DNA of 64,000 bases from Opitutales bacterium UBA5694 (GTDB lineage Bacteria; Verrucomicrobiota; Verrucomicrobiia; Opitutales; Opitutaceae), in assembly GCA_002420185.1 (NCBI GenBank), contig DIHO01000001.1, forward strand, positions 62,001-126,000, given 5' to 3'. Below the pieces are notes generated by a model. It saw only the letters and a list, made by a program, of their open reading frames with translations, was not told the origin of the DNA and did no database searches. Positions 54,043-63,881 of the stretch are shown in pieces; position 1 is the stretch's first letter; each line of letters opens with the position of its first letter. A program made the position numbers and the translations under genes.

Positions 54043-54462
54043 TTAGCGGTTTCTCAAGCAAAGCTCCGCGTAGGCTTTGATTTTTTTCCTGACATTGGTG
54101 AGGCCATTTCGCCGGTTAGGTGACAAGTGTTGCGTAATCCCCACGTCAGCTAGAAAACCCGGCTCCAACGAAAGCACGTCTTCTGGAGTTTCTCCACTAT
54201 AAAGCTCGCACAGCAATGCCGCCGTGCCTTTCGTTATCGCAGCGTCAGAATCCGTGTGAAAATAACATTTTCCCTCCTTAAACTCCGGAAAGATCCATAG
54301 CTGCGACAAACACCCCTCAATCAGGAAAGTGTCGATCTTGCACTCGTCTGCCAGCGGCGGGTGCCCCTTAGCCCTGTCTATTATGTAAGAAAATCGCTCG
54401 AAATGGTCTTCGAACGGCATTAGCTCTTCCACAATCTGATCCCTCTTTTCTCGTATGCTCAT
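54043..54462 (-). CDS. sufE: SufE-family sulfur acceptor
   Basis: Accepts persulfide sulfur from a cysteine desulfurase for Fe-S cluster assembly, 139 residues from the ATG at 54462. The acceptor Cys51 lies in FLIEGCLSQLWIF, with Asp/Glu-rich flanks typical of the family, and HTDSDAAITKGTAALL follows. The C-terminal LSPNRRNGLTNVRKKIKA is the standard helix. No sufS or sufBCD genes are adjacent. It is convergent with the nitroreductase. Confidence 0.94.
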   Translation of the reverse strand: MSIREKRDQIVEELMPFEDHFERFSYIIDRAKGHPPLADECKIDTFLIEGCLSQLWIFPEFKEGKCYFHTDSDAAITKGTAALLCELYSGETPEDVLSLEPGFLADVGITQHLSPNRRNGLTNVRKKIKAYAELCLRNR

Positions 54463-54567
54463 GAATACATAGACCACTCGAACAGCACCTGTCCTCTGAA
54501 GTCAATTCAGTCCTCTCTTTTCAGAAATCTTGCCATCTCCCAAGGAGACGTCCTTCGTTTCAGGACA

Positions 54568-55830
54568 ATGAACGAAAGCGAACCGTCTGCTTCCCGAATC
54601 CCCAGAGGATTCAAGCCTGACCCATACTCTTACCATGAGGAAATCGAACTGGATGTAGATACCCTCACCAACATGGGCCAAGGGCTGGGTCGCCACAATG
54701 ACTGGGTCGTCATGGTTCGATACGCATTGCCCGGAGAACGGATCCGAGCTCGAGTCTACCGAAACGAAAAGAACTTCTCCGAAGCGGATCTCGTGTCGGT
54801 ACTAATACCATCTCCTGACCGAATCGAAGCCCCTTGTCCGGTGTTTGGTCAATGCGGCGGATGCCAGTATCAGCACTTTGCTTACGAAGCTCAACTCGAA
54901 TGGAAAACGCGCCAAGTAAAGGAGCTTCTCTTTCACATGGCTCGCATCGAAACGGATGTGCTCCCGGCCGTTCCCTCGCCGAAGCAATACAGCTATCGGT
55001 CTAAGTTGACTCCTCATTTCCCTAAACCAAAGAAGGACCGCCCCGTACAAATTGGTTTTCTAAGGCAAAGGTCTCGATCGAGTTACGTAGAGATTGAACG
55101 CTGCCCCCTTGTTTCAGAAGAAATGAACGAGCGACTAGCAATAGCGTGCTTGGAAGTGCGCCAAAACCAGGTAAGAAATCCCTACAAAAAGGGAGCCACG
55201 TTGCTTATCCGCGAACATCTCGACGGAGTAACCACGAATCCCAAGGAGATTATCCGCGAAAAGGTAGGAGAACTCGTCTTCTCGTTCCCTGCCGGTGAGT
55301 TTTTCCAAAACAATCCCAGCATTCTGGGAAGCTTCACTCAATATGTAGGTCGCAAGGCTTCAGAGGGTGGAGTCGACAATTTAGTAGACGCCTATTGTGG
55401 CAGTGGCCTGTTCTGCCTCTCAGCGGCTTCGCACTTTGAGCAGGCCGTCGGAATCGAGGTATCTGAATTCTCAGTTCAATACGCTATTGAAAACGCTAGA
55501 GCGAACGGTATCAAAAACACCCGATTCGTACTGGGCGATGCAGCATCGATTTTCAGCCAAATCGATTTTGGCGGGATAGACTCTTCTGTAATCATCGATC
55601 CACCCCGCAAGGGATCCAGCGAGGAATTTCTAAACCAGCTCATCGCTTTCGGACCACAAAAAATCGTCTATGTCTCTTGCAATCCGGCTACGCAAATACG
55701 CGACCTCCGAATTTTAACCGATAGGGGATACAAGGTTGAAGAAGTCCAGCCCTTTGACCTGTTTCCGCAAACAAAGCACCTTGAGTGTGTGGTCACTTTG
55801 ACAAATTATGAATCCCGCAGCGAGGGCTAG
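54568..55830 (+). CDS. 23S rRNA (uracil-5-)-methyltransferase, RlmCD/RlmD type
   Basis: Class I SAM-dependent RNA m5U methyltransferase with a [4Fe-4S] cluster, 420 residues. A TRAM-like domain (ELDVDTLTNMGQGLGR) precedes the cluster motif APCPVFGQCGGCQYQHF with a further Cys in IERCPL. SAM site: DAYCGSGLFCLSAA and GIEVSEFSVQYA. VIIDPPRKG follows, and the catalytic Cys is in YVSCNPATQIRDL. These match RlmD/TrmA-like enzymes; which rRNA base is modified cannot be told from sequence alone. Confidence 0.94.
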   Translation: MNESEPSASRIPRGFKPDPYSYHEEIELDVDTLTNMGQGLGRHNDWVVMVRYALPGERIRARVYRNEKNFSEADLVSVLIPSPDRIEAPCPVFGQCGGCQYQHFAYEAQLEWKTRQVKELLFHMARIETDVLPAVPSPKQYSYRSKLTPHFPKPKKDRPVQIGFLRQRSRSSYVEIERCPLVSEEMNERLAIACLEVRQNQVRNPYKKGATLLIREHLDGVTTNPKEIIREKVGELVFSFPAGEFFQNNPSILGSFTQYVGRKASEGGVDNLVDAYCGSGLFCLSAASHFEQAVGIEVSEFSVQYAIENARANGIKNTRFVLGDAASIFSQIDFGGIDSSVIIDPPRKGSSEEFLNQLIAFGPQKIVYVSCNPATQIRDLRILTDRGYKVEEVQPFDLFPQTKHLECVVTLTNYESRSEG

Positions 55831-56082
55831 CCTACGATTGCCGCTTTCGTAAATACGTCCTATTCTGTCGACGCTTAGACTGGATTTACAGCTCCGACTC
55901 AGGACCTTTATCACTAGCTGCCCAACCCGTTTTCTTCCACTTCAATCGCTTCGACCACTTTTCAGACAATTTGTGATAAGATCAGTCGTTTTTCCCTAAT
56001 TGACGATTTCGGCGGAAAAAGGAGTCGATTCTCGGAAATCGATTGCCTTGCATATCTAGAAAGCCGCCCTCATTTTCTACTA

Positions 56083-56532
56083 ATGTCAGAACATCAGGCT
56101 AATCTCGTATGGAATCGAAACGAGATCGATTTCGGTTATAAGAACTATTCCCGCAACCACATATGGACGTTTGAAAACGGGGCAAAACTCGATGTGTCTG
56201 CTGCAGTTCAATACCTTGGTGATCCCGATTGCATCGATCCTGAACAAGCATTCGTCGCTTCGCTATCAAGTTGTCATCTGCTTACTTTTTTAGCACTTGC
56301 CTCTTTCCAAAACTTAACTGTTGAAAAGTACGAGGACAACGCCATTGGCCACCTTTGTAGAAACGCTGAGGGCAAAATGGCCATCAGTCGCGTGGACCTT
56401 TATCCCAAAGTTCAGTTCGCAGAGGGAGTGTATCCAACTCGCGAGCAGTTGGAAAAGCTACACCACAAAGCCCATGAGGAGTGCTTCTTGGCAAACGCGG
56501 TTAAATGCGAAATTGTTACCCACCTTGACTGA
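56083..56532 (+). CDS. OsmC-family protein
   Basis: Thiol peroxidase-type protein of the OsmC/Ohr superfamily, 149 residues. The two conserved Cys are seen: Cys64 in SLSSCHLLTFLALA and Cys142 in NAVKCEIVTHLD. It belongs to the OsmC-like rather than the Ohr branch by length and by the early Glu/Gly pattern. It probably reduces organic hydroperoxides. It stands alone, convergent with purB, after a 252-base gap in which I see nothing. Confidence 0.92.
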   Translation: MSEHQANLVWNRNEIDFGYKNYSRNHIWTFENGAKLDVSAAVQYLGDPDCIDPEQAFVASLSSCHLLTFLALASFQNLTVEKYEDNAIGHLCRNAEGKMAISRVDLYPKVQFAEGVYPTREQLEKLHHKAHEECFLANAVKCEIVTHLD

Positions 56533-56567
56533 GACTACCGCCAGGACCAGCCAAGTCTAGATTCTGC

Positions 56568-58004
56568 TTAAAGCATCTTCCCTGGCTTTACTTTTTTGGA
56601 ATCGGGGAATCGCTTTACCCACTTCGCTGCGTCGCGTTTGAATTGGTCCACTTGTTTAGGAGCGGCTCCCACAAATCGTTTCGATTGAGAGACGAGCTTC
56701 TCAAGCTGCATCAAAGAAAGCGGAATTCTTTCGTCGCCAGCAAGTCTACCAAGGAGATCCGCATCCCTAGGTCGGCCTTCACGAATCTCCTTACTCGCCG
56801 CAAGTGCGTTTTCCTTAATCGCCAAGTGGGCCCCCTCGCGGCCGGCACCTGCCTTTACCGACTCCATTAAAATGGTGGTCGTGGCCAGGAACGGCAACTG
56901 CACCGCATTCTCCGATTCGATCGCTTTCTCAAATACTTGCATCTGACCCAGAACAGTCAGGAAAGCCTCCAATAGGCCGTCTATGGCGAAAAAGGAATCT
57001 GGAAGCATTACGCGGCGCACGACCGAACAAGAAACATCGCCTTCGTTCCACTGGCCTCCCGTCAGACCTGAAGCCATCGCAGCGTATCCTTTCAAAATTG
57101 TACCAAATCCGTGGATACGTTCACTCGTCCTACAATTCACTTTGTGAGGCATCACTGAGGAACCTACTTGACCTTTCGAAAATCCCTCGCTCACCAGACC
57201 TTGCCCTGCCATGAGCCGGACAGTCGTGGTCATATTGATCGCTGAAGATGCCAACTGTTCCAATGCTGTAACCGTATCTAGATCAACACTACGTGGATAA
57301 ACTTGCCCAACATTTGAGAGTACTTCTCCGAAACCAAGATGCCTAATAATTTTCTCCTCTAGGGCCGCAACTTTGCTCGCATCCCCTTCAAATAACGTCT
57401 GTTGATCCAACTGGGTGCCCACAGCTCCTTTAAGCCCTCGAGCGGGATAACGTTCCGTTAGGTCATTGAGTCGGTCAATCCCAACCAAAAGCTCCTGACC
57501 GGCCATCGCGAAACGCTTCCCCAATGTACTCGCCTGGGCAGGTACATTGTGAGTGCGGGCCGTAATCATCAGATTTCTAAACTCAACCGCTCTTTCGGCG
57601 AGCCGGTTCAAGCACGCTACTGCCTTGAGCCGGGTCAGTCTCAACGAACGTATGACCTGCAGCTGCTCAACATTTTCAGTGAGGTCCCGACTCGTCATTC
57701 CTAAGTGAGCGTACTCGTATTCCGCCAACGATGAAAACTCTTCAATGCGCGCCTTCACATCATGTAGCACCTTACGCTCTCGCCGATCGATAGACGCTAG
57801 GTTCACCTTGTTTTTTACCGACTCATAAACCTTGATCGCCTTTAGTGGGATTTCTAGTCCCAATTCTCTCTGAGCCTTCAACACCGCGATCCAATAGTCG
57901 CGCTCGATCACAACCCGGCCTTCAGCGGACCAAATTTTTTTCATCGCTCCGGAAGCATAGCGATCCGCGAGTACGTTTTTTATAACTGGATTTTTTTGTG
58001 GCAT
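56568..58004 (-). CDS. purB: Adenylosuccinate lyase
   Basis: Cleaves SAICAR and adenylosuccinate in purine synthesis; 478 residues, a fumarase/aspartase superfamily member. The signature loop GQVGSSVMPHKVNCRTSERI contains the catalytic Ser. Also seen: the His region LGMTSRDLTENVEQLQ and TARTHNVPAQASTLG. The ATG at 58004 (MPQKNPVIKNVLADRYAS) is preferred to the TTG two codons upstream. No other pur genes are near. Confidence 0.96.
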   Translation of the reverse strand: MPQKNPVIKNVLADRYASGAMKKIWSAEGRVVIERDYWIAVLKAQRELGLEIPLKAIKVYESVKNKVNLASIDRRERKVLHDVKARIEEFSSLAEYEYAHLGMTSRDLTENVEQLQVIRSLRLTRLKAVACLNRLAERAVEFRNLMITARTHNVPAQASTLGKRFAMAGQELLVGIDRLNDLTERYPARGLKGAVGTQLDQQTLFEGDASKVAALEEKIIRHLGFGEVLSNVGQVYPRSVDLDTVTALEQLASSAINMTTTVRLMAGQGLVSEGFSKGQVGSSVMPHKVNCRTSERIHGFGTILKGYAAMASGLTGGQWNEGDVSCSVVRRVMLPDSFFAIDGLLEAFLTVLGQMQVFEKAIESENAVQLPFLATTTILMESVKAGAGREGAHLAIKENALAASKEIREGRPRDADLLGRLAGDERIPLSLMQLEKLVSQSKRFVGAAPKQVDQFKRDAAKWVKRFPDSKKVKPGKML

Positions 58005-58094
58005 GAGCAACTAACACCCTGAGTAGCGCCTCGAGAATTTAAAGCATTTTCTTGTTGTGGATTAGCCGTCGGCTTCCTTGCATGCGTGGCAGTA

Positions 58095-58817
58095 ATGAAG
58101 TCCTCGAAAAAAGAGCCATCAGAAAGAACGATCGCATTGGAACTGAGCGTAATGCGCTCGGGCTCCACCTTGCTAAAAGCACTTATGGCGGCAGCACCCG
58201 ATATATCAAGCTTACCGGAGACCAATTTTCAGAAATTCCAGTCGGCGACCGCCGCCTCCGAAATCGCTTCTCTTTGTGACGAAAGAATTGTGGTTCTTAA
58301 ACGTCCAGCCTGGTTCAATGAGACAAAGCGGTATCCGAAGCTACCCAACGTTTCCAAGCTGAAGCGTATCATTCTCACTCGCGACGTTCACACGACGACG
58401 GCCTCGCTGCGCAAAATGGTATTTCGTAAAGCGGAACTTTTGGCTCCAAAATACATCGATAATTGGTTCGCCAACAATTATTGGGCCCCGGTATACGCGA
58501 ATCTACTGGATCGGTTTCCAGATGATGGTAATTCAAATTTTTGGATACGCTATGAAGATCTGGTTCAGAAACCCATCGAGTGGACCGCCAAACTCTTTCG
58601 GTTTTTAGGTTCGAACCGGACTGAGGGGATAGACTCGTATCCGCCACCACAAGGATACAACTGGAAATGGGGCAGCGACGATGGGGGAGACAAAATCAAA
58701 AGCCTAACTGTTCAGACTCCTAGAATTCCACAGAGTTCTCTAGCCATTTTGGAGCACGTTCAAGGGCTTCCTCGAGTTGCCCTTGTTAGAGCCCGACTCG
58801 GATATGCGAAGTTCTAG
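58095..58817 (+). CDS. Sulfotransferase family protein
   Basis: PAPS-dependent sulfotransferase, 240 residues. The 5'-phosphosulfate loop is ALELSVMRSGSTLLKALM; the 3'-phosphate region is RIILTRDVHTTTASLRK, with a downstream WIRYEDLVQKPIEWTAKL, a strong family mark. A GTG at 58086 is an alternative start three codons upstream. It is followed by a convergent glycosyltransferase gene, so a role in decorating a cell-surface glycan is plausible but unproven. It is cytoplasmic, with no signal peptide. Confidence 0.9.
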   Translation: MKSSKKEPSERTIALELSVMRSGSTLLKALMAAAPDISSLPETNFQKFQSATAASEIASLCDERIVVLKRPAWFNETKRYPKLPNVSKLKRIILTRDVHTTTASLRKMVFRKAELLAPKYIDNWFANNYWAPVYANLLDRFPDDGNSNFWIRYEDLVQKPIEWTAKLFRFLGSNRTEGIDSYPPPQGYNWKWGSDDGGDKIKSLTVQTPRIPQSSLAILEHVQGLPRVALVRARLGYAKF

Positions 58818-58839
58818 AGTTTTTGGTAAGGCTTTTCAA

Positions 58840-58858
58840 GTATCTTTACTTCAGATAC
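58840..58858. terminator. Weak hairpin between convergent genes
   Basis: GTATCT (58840-58845) and AGATAC (58853-58858) form a 6-base stem with a 7-base loop in the 52-base gap between two convergent genes. It could act as a bidirectional terminator; no clear U-tract is seen. Confidence 0.2.
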
Positions 58859-58869
58859 ATTTGCCTTTT

Positions 58870-60048
58870 CTAACCAATCGCGTCGCGGTATATTTGCTCT
58901 AGCTTGCTACCGGTTTTCCCCATGCTATGGTCGCTTGCATTATCTATAGCCGCCTGGCTCATTTCGCTTCTCAAGTAATTGTCTTTCATAAGCTTGATCA
59001 TAGCATCTGCCATGTCTTGCTCGTCGTCCGGCTCGAAAATCAATCCGTCATTTCCGTCCTCAACAAGCTCAGGGATTCCTTTGGCCCTTGGGCCGATCAT
59101 GGGCAACCCGAAGGCCATCGCTTCCAGCAGACTCACGGGCTGGTTCTCTGTTTTACTCGCCGTCACAAAGACATCCCCAAGTAAAAGATAGTTTTCTTTC
59201 ATCAAGATATCCCGTTCAATGCCACCCGTCCGTACGACTGCTTTCTTAATCCCGAACTCCGCCACCTTTTCATCGATCTCTGAGTCGGAGGGTCCAGCTC
59301 CGACGATCACGAGTTTAACATCCGGATTAACCCGTGTTACGCGATGGAATGCCCCAAGTAGAACTCCCAAAGACTTCTCTGGCGATATTCGCCCAACATA
59401 GATGAAAGCGAAATCGTCGATGCCCAAAGATTGGCGAAAAGCTTCAATCTCCTCTTTCGGTCTGAACTGAATCGGGTCAATCCCGTTCGAAAGCAGCGTC
59501 ACCTTGGTCTTTAAGCCTCTTTGAACGAGATTATCCCGAACCGATTTCGACGGGCTTACCACATGACTACAATGATTGTAGAAAGTTACCGAATACTTCC
59601 ACATCGCTTTTCGAGTAAATGAAAAATTTGGAAGATGGAATTGCTTTAGATACTCCGGCTCAGCGAAGAAGGTATGGAATGTTCCTACTATCGGCAACTT
59701 TTTCCAGCGTCCTAAAAACATGCCCTCAATTCCGCAACCGAACTCTGTATGAACATGAATCACATCTGGAGAAGCGATCTTAAGACGCCGATAAGTAAAC
59801 AGGAACAGAGGAATCGAAAATCGCAGCTTAGGGATGTTGGGAATGGGAACGGAGAAGGGCAGCCCGAAGGTCTTTACTCGAGAATCAAGCCCGGGAATCC
59901 CCTCCTTCCGATCTTCCTTTTTCGCCCTCGGGTGGAAGATGCTTACTTCATGCCCGCGGATGGCGAGTTCGTTCGCCTGATTGATAACCGCAGAACTTAC
60001 CCCCGAAATGTAGGGCAGGAAGCTATCGGTGAATAGGCAAATCCGCAT
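58870..60048 (-). CDS. Group 4 glycosyltransferase (GT4)
   Basis: GT-B fold glycosyltransferase family 4, 392 residues from the ATG at 60048 (MRICLFTDSFLPYISGVSS, the typical GT4 start); the upstream in-frame start is rejected. Seen: HVHTEFGCGIEGMFLG, VGTFHTFFAEPEYL, FIYVGRISPEKSLGVLLGAF, and the EX7E motif in TENQPVSLLEAMAFGLPMIG. It resembles the mannosyltransferase/diacylglycerol glycosyltransferase group. It is downstream of holA on the same strand with a gap of 96 bases. Confidence 0.93.
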   Translation of the reverse strand: MRICLFTDSFLPYISGVSSAVINQANELAIRGHEVSIFHPRAKKEDRKEGIPGLDSRVKTFGLPFSVPIPNIPKLRFSIPLFLFTYRRLKIASPDVIHVHTEFGCGIEGMFLGRWKKLPIVGTFHTFFAEPEYLKQFHLPNFSFTRKAMWKYSVTFYNHCSHVVSPSKSVRDNLVQRGLKTKVTLLSNGIDPIQFRPKEEIEAFRQSLGIDDFAFIYVGRISPEKSLGVLLGAFHRVTRVNPDVKLVIVGAGPSDSEIDEKVAEFGIKKAVVRTGGIERDILMKENYLLLGDVFVTASKTENQPVSLLEAMAFGLPMIGPRAKGIPELVEDGNDGLIFEPDDEQDMADAMIKLMKDNYLRSEMSQAAIDNASDHSMGKTGSKLEQIYRDAIG

Positions 60049-60144
60049 AGGTGAGACAGAAAAACGGGCTCCAATTGGAAGGTGCAACTTTATTCCAAAC
60101 GAATTAATAATCTTCCGGAAGCACCTTGGCTCTCAACCTGGATT

Positions 60145-61251
60145 TTACGCAAGGCAACGAATCGCCATGTTGCGAAGGACTTTTTCCTGCTCGTTCGGAC
60201 GCTCAACTATCTCCTCAAATGCTTTGATAAACTCCCCTTGGTGGTCGATCAGCCTTTTCAATGTGGGCATTTGCCGCTCACCCAACAGCTTGCCCATGTA
60301 CCACAGGTTTTGTGTAAAAACGTTGAAGTTGCTTTTATCCGAAAGACCATCGAAACGGTCTTTGTATTTTGCGGCCGCCTGTTCGAATCCGGGTTTCGAT
60401 ATCCCTCGTCCCCCAATATGGATCTCCCCTCCGTCGATGAGGGCTCTTAACTGAATCAGCAACCGATTGCGATTCTGCAGCGAGGCAATCACCGGCCGAG
60501 CGTCGTGACCCGCGAAAAAGTGACGACGCAACGCTTCCAAAGTCCATTTCAGATTTCGGGAAAAAAACGCTTCAGTCGTTTCGAAAAAGTCACCTTCGCC
60601 AAAATTGGGGACGAGCTCTTCGATAAGCTTCGCCGTGATCTCACTCCCCTCATCACCTAGATAGGTCGCCAGCTTGCGAGTCTCCTCCAAGATGAGGCGA
60701 GCATTGGCGTTCACCTTGTTAAGAAGAATTTCTTGAGTGCTCCGTTTCATTGAGACTCCTAGAGATTCGCACTCTTCGTCTAAAATTGCCAAGAGTGTAT
60801 CTGAACCGTTTCCCTTGGAATCGACTCCCCCCGAAGCTACGTGCTCTCCCTCTTTCTCGAGCCACTTGGCAAACCGCTTTCGGCGATCCACTGGTGAAGC
60901 AGAAATCAGTACACCGACCTCATCTGGCGTTATCACCTCCAGTATCTCCCTCAAATCGTCACACGCTTTTTGTGTTCCTTCTGCTCGTCCCAATAGATTG
61001 TCCGCCAAAAACGAGCAGCCTTTGAGCCAGATCACTCGCCTACCTCCAAACAATCCCAATGTCTGCGTCGCCTCCCTCACGCGATTCACAATCTGCTCCA
61101 CATCATCGACCTTCACAGCACGTCCACTAATAACTTCTTGGGAAAAGTCATCTTCAACAGTGGCAACCATCTCCCTCCATGCCGCTGATGCAGCTCGGAG
61201 AGCTAAGAAGTCATCTGGACCTGACACGTATATGAAGCTCGGTTCGCCCAT
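60145..61251 (-). CDS. holA: DNA polymerase III subunit delta
   Basis: Clamp-loader subunit that opens the beta clamp, 368 residues from the ATG at 61251. The family start FIYVSGPDDFLALRAASAAW fixes this position; an extension to 61341 has no similarity. The AAA-like domain and the C-terminal helical part (LIQLRALIDGG, YMGKLLGERQMPTLKRLIDH) match the family. It is a divergent neighbour of moeA, 95 bases apart. Confidence 0.9.
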   Translation of the reverse strand: MGEPSFIYVSGPDDFLALRAASAAWREMVATVEDDFSQEVISGRAVKVDDVEQIVNRVREATQTLGLFGGRRVIWLKGCSFLADNLLGRAEGTQKACDDLREILEVITPDEVGVLISASPVDRRKRFAKWLEKEGEHVASGGVDSKGNGSDTLLAILDEECESLGVSMKRSTQEILLNKVNANARLILEETRKLATYLGDEGSEITAKLIEELVPNFGEGDFFETTEAFFSRNLKWTLEALRRHFFAGHDARPVIASLQNRNRLLIQLRALIDGGEIHIGGRGISKPGFEQAAAKYKDRFDGLSDKSNFNVFTQNLWYMGKLLGERQMPTLKRLIDHQGEFIKAFEEIVERPNEQEKVLRNMAIRCLA

Positions 61252-61345
61252 CTCTAAAAGAGAATACAATCTTGCTAGGGATTGAAAAGGCTTTTTCGCA
61301 ATCTCGCATCCTATCCTTGCCAAATGGGAAAACATCCTCAATCAA

Positions 61346-62566
61346 ATGCTCGTGATTTCAGTCGAAGCAGCCCAGCAAAAAATTTCCGAACGATTGGCTC
61401 CCCTTTCATCCGAGCTCGTAAATATTGAGGATGCTAACGGCCGTGTATTGGCAGAGCAGCTACAATCAGATCGGAACCTTCCTCCATTCAATCGTTCCAC
61501 CTTTGACGGGGTTGCACTTTGCTACCAGTCAGCCGCTCGAGGCCTCCGAAGTTTTCCAGTAATCGGGACTGCCTATGCAGGATCCCCCAGGATTGAATTG
61601 AACAACTTGGATTCCTGCGTCGAGATCATGACTGGGGCTCCAGTGCCCGAAAATGCCAGTTGCGTCATCAAGATTGAGAATCTTAAACTCGAAGATGGAA
61701 TCGCGACGCTCAACGATGGCATTGATCTGTTCGAGGGCGTCGGCATCCATCCTCTAGGTTCCGATTGCCCTGCAGGGAATGTCCTTTTGAAACCGGGCTG
61801 TACCCTTTCTGCGAAAGAGCTTTCCATCGCAGCATCCATCGGTAAATCTCAATTGCTTGTTTCCCAAATTCCTCGTATTTCTATTGTCACTACTGGCGAC
61901 GAGCTCGTTGACGTTTGCGACTCACCCTTACCACATCAAATTCGTCGGTCAAACGATCTCGCTCTTCAGTTTGCCCTTCAAAGTGCAGGTTTCCAGAAAG
62001 TTTCGAGACATCATATTATGGACAGTCTCGCGGAGACCGAAACAACAGTCCAATCAATCCTGCAAGACACCGACATACTAATACTCGCCGGAGGTGTTTC
62101 GAAGGGGAAGCGGGACTTCCTTGCTGCCGCTCTCGATAGCGTGGGCGTAGCAAAAACATTTCAATGGGTTAGTCAGTGTCCGGGGAAACCGCTTTGGTTT
62201 GGGGACATTGACCGGAATGGGAAACGCACACTTGTTTTCGCCCTCCCAGGAAATCCGGTATCATGCTTTACCTGCCTACATCGATTCGTCCTTCCAGCTC
62301 TAGCAGAAATCACAGGTAAATCGGCCTGCCCCCCCACAATTGTAAAGTTAAGAAGCGAGTTCAGCTTTGCCCCGCCCCTGACTCTTTTCCTTCCGGTATC
62401 ACTGAGTTGTGACGAAACCGGTCAAATTTGGGCAGAGCCGCTTCCATTCAATACATCTGGTGACTTCATCTCCATCGCCAAAACCCAGGGATTCGTAGAG
62501 CTGCCATGTTCGGAATCGGTTTTCCCAGAAGGATCCTCTCACCGTTTCTATAAATGGAGTGTCTAA
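61346..62566 (+). CDS. moeA: Molybdopterin molybdotransferase
   Basis: Inserts molybdate into adenylated molybdopterin, 406 residues, the last step of basic Mo-cofactor synthesis. Seen: LPPFNRSTFDGVAL (substrate loop), MTGAPVPENASCVIKIE, TTGDELVDV, ILAGGVSKGKRDF and LPGNPVSCFTCL, all family marks. The MoeA linker domains are in the normal order. moaC follows 57 bases later, starting a Mo-cofactor cluster on the same strand. Confidence 0.96.
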   Translation: MLVISVEAAQQKISERLAPLSSELVNIEDANGRVLAEQLQSDRNLPPFNRSTFDGVALCYQSAARGLRSFPVIGTAYAGSPRIELNNLDSCVEIMTGAPVPENASCVIKIENLKLEDGIATLNDGIDLFEGVGIHPLGSDCPAGNVLLKPGCTLSAKELSIAASIGKSQLLVSQIPRISIVTTGDELVDVCDSPLPHQIRRSNDLALQFALQSAGFQKVSRHHIMDSLAETETTVQSILQDTDILILAGGVSKGKRDFLAAALDSVGVAKTFQWVSQCPGKPLWFGDIDRNGKRTLVFALPGNPVSCFTCLHRFVLPALAEITGKSACPPTIVKLRSEFSFAPPLTLFLPVSLSCDETGQIWAEPLPFNTSGDFISIAKTQGFVELPCSESVFPEGSSHRFYKWSV

Positions 62567-62623
62567 GATCAGAAATGATCCGAGCCCTCGACAATCGATC
62601 GCAACCGACTATACCCACTACAA

Positions 62624-63100
62624 ATGACTGATTTCACACACCTCAATGAGAGTCGGCAGCCTCAAATGGTTGACGTTGGGGACAAAGGTGTCACCCGAAG
62701 AGTCGCCCGTGCGGAGGCTGTCGTATTTCTGACATCTAAGGTAATGTCGAAATTCGACGGCGAGGAGATCCAAAGCAAAAAAGGCCCCGTCTTTCACACA
62801 GCAATTCTAGCAGGTATCCAAGCCGCAAAGAAAACGAGCGATCTAATCCCCCTTTGCCACCCGCTTCCTCTCACTAAATGTCAGGTCACTGTTGGGAAAC
62901 TCGATGACGCTCGAGTAGTGATTCACACTGAGGCTGCTACCGATGCCAAAACCGGAGTGGAGATGGAAGCTCTCAGTGCCGCAAGCGGTGCCGCCTTGAC
63001 CGTTTACGATATGTGCAAATCCGTTAATAAAGGAATCATCATAGAAAGAATCCGACTCTTGGAGAAGAGCGGCGGAAAAAGCGACTTCCAGACAGATTAG
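62624..63100 (+). CDS. moaC: Cyclic pyranopterin monophosphate synthase
   Basis: Second enzyme of molybdopterin synthesis, 158 residues. The active-site motifs are LIPLCHPLPLTKCQVTV, and VEMEALSAASGAALTVYDMCK with the catalytic Lys. It is bacterial MoaC of normal length. moaA, which acts before it, is not in the window. It is followed 19 bases later by moaD. Confidence 0.97.
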   Translation: MTDFTHLNESRQPQMVDVGDKGVTRRVARAEAVVFLTSKVMSKFDGEEIQSKKGPVFHTAILAGIQAAKKTSDLIPLCHPLPLTKCQVTVGKLDDARVVIHTEAATDAKTGVEMEALSAASGAALTVYDMCKSVNKGIIIERIRLLEKSGGKSDFQTD

Positions 63101-63119
63101 GTTAGTTCGATTATTACCC

Positions 63120-63359
63120 ATGAAGATTCAGATCGAGTACTTCGCATTACTCAAAGAGCAGCGCGGCATCTCAATTGAGACGATTGAGACCAAAGCGGCC
63201 AATCCCGAGATTTTGTATTCTGATCTGAAACGCCAGTACTCATTCTCACTTGAGCCATCCATGCTCAAGTTAGCGGTCAACGAAGATTTCGCTAATTGGG
63301 ACTACTCCCTTAAAGACGGGGACACGGTCGTGTTTATTCCACCGGTTGCGGGTGGGTGA
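63120..63359 (+). CDS. moaD: Molybdopterin synthase small subunit
   Basis: Ubiquitin-fold sulfur carrier, 79 residues, ending in the Gly-Gly needed for thiocarboxylate formation (PPVAGG). Typical strands: KIQIEYFALLKEQRG and LAVNEDFANWDYSLKDGDTV. It pairs with MoaE, encoded 27 bases downstream. No moeB activator is seen nearby. Confidence 0.95.
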   Translation: MKIQIEYFALLKEQRGISIETIETKAANPEILYSDLKRQYSFSLEPSMLKLAVNEDFANWDYSLKDGDTVVFIPPVAGG

Positions 63360-63386
63360 AATCCGAGCGCTCCCACTGTACCGTCT

Positions 63387-63800
63387 ATGCAATTTCAAAT
63401 TACCAACCAGGAGATCAAGCTAGAATCACTGCGAAGAGCGATCCTTCGCGACGTTTCTGGCGCTTTTGTTTCTTTCGAGGGCTTGGTACGGAATAACAAT
63501 GACGGGAGACCAGTGAATGGTCTTGAGTATAGCTCATACATCCCTCTCGCTGAAAAAGAGGGAATGCGGATTTTATCAGAGGCGAAAGAACGCTACAGCA
63601 TCGAAGCCGCCGCTTGCGTGCACCGAATCGGAAGCCTGAAAATCGGTGAAATTGCGGTTTGGGTTGGAGTAAGCGCTGCTCATCGTGATGCAGCTTTCAA
63701 CGCGAATCGCTACATCATTGACCAGACTAAAGCCCGCGTTCCGATCTGGAAAAGGGAGGCCTATCTCGATAGTCCGGCAGAATGGGTAAACTGCACATAA
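63387..63800 (+). CDS. moaE: Molybdopterin synthase catalytic subunit
   Basis: Large subunit of molybdopterin synthase, 137 residues. Seen: GAFVSFEGLVRNNNDGR, VHRIGSLKIGEIAVWVGVSA, HRDAAFNANRYIIDQTK and the active Lys region RVPIWKREAYLDSPAEWVN. It is the last gene of the moeA-moaC-moaD-moaE run. No molybdoenzyme gene lies in the window, so the client enzyme is unknown. Confidence 0.96.
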   Translation: MQFQITNQEIKLESLRRAILRDVSGAFVSFEGLVRNNNDGRPVNGLEYSSYIPLAEKEGMRILSEAKERYSIEAAACVHRIGSLKIGEIAVWVGVSAAHRDAAFNANRYIIDQTKARVPIWKREAYLDSPAEWVNCT

Positions 63801-63881
63801 GATACTCATTGATAACCGCTTAGATTAAGTCATAGGATTTAAAGGTCGTTATACCTCTAGAAGAACTATCAATTTAACAAG

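Noticed and set aside
61346..63800. Mo-cofactor genes as part of a molybdoenzyme operon
   Set aside because: No molybdoenzyme gene is in the window, so only the cofactor role is claimed.
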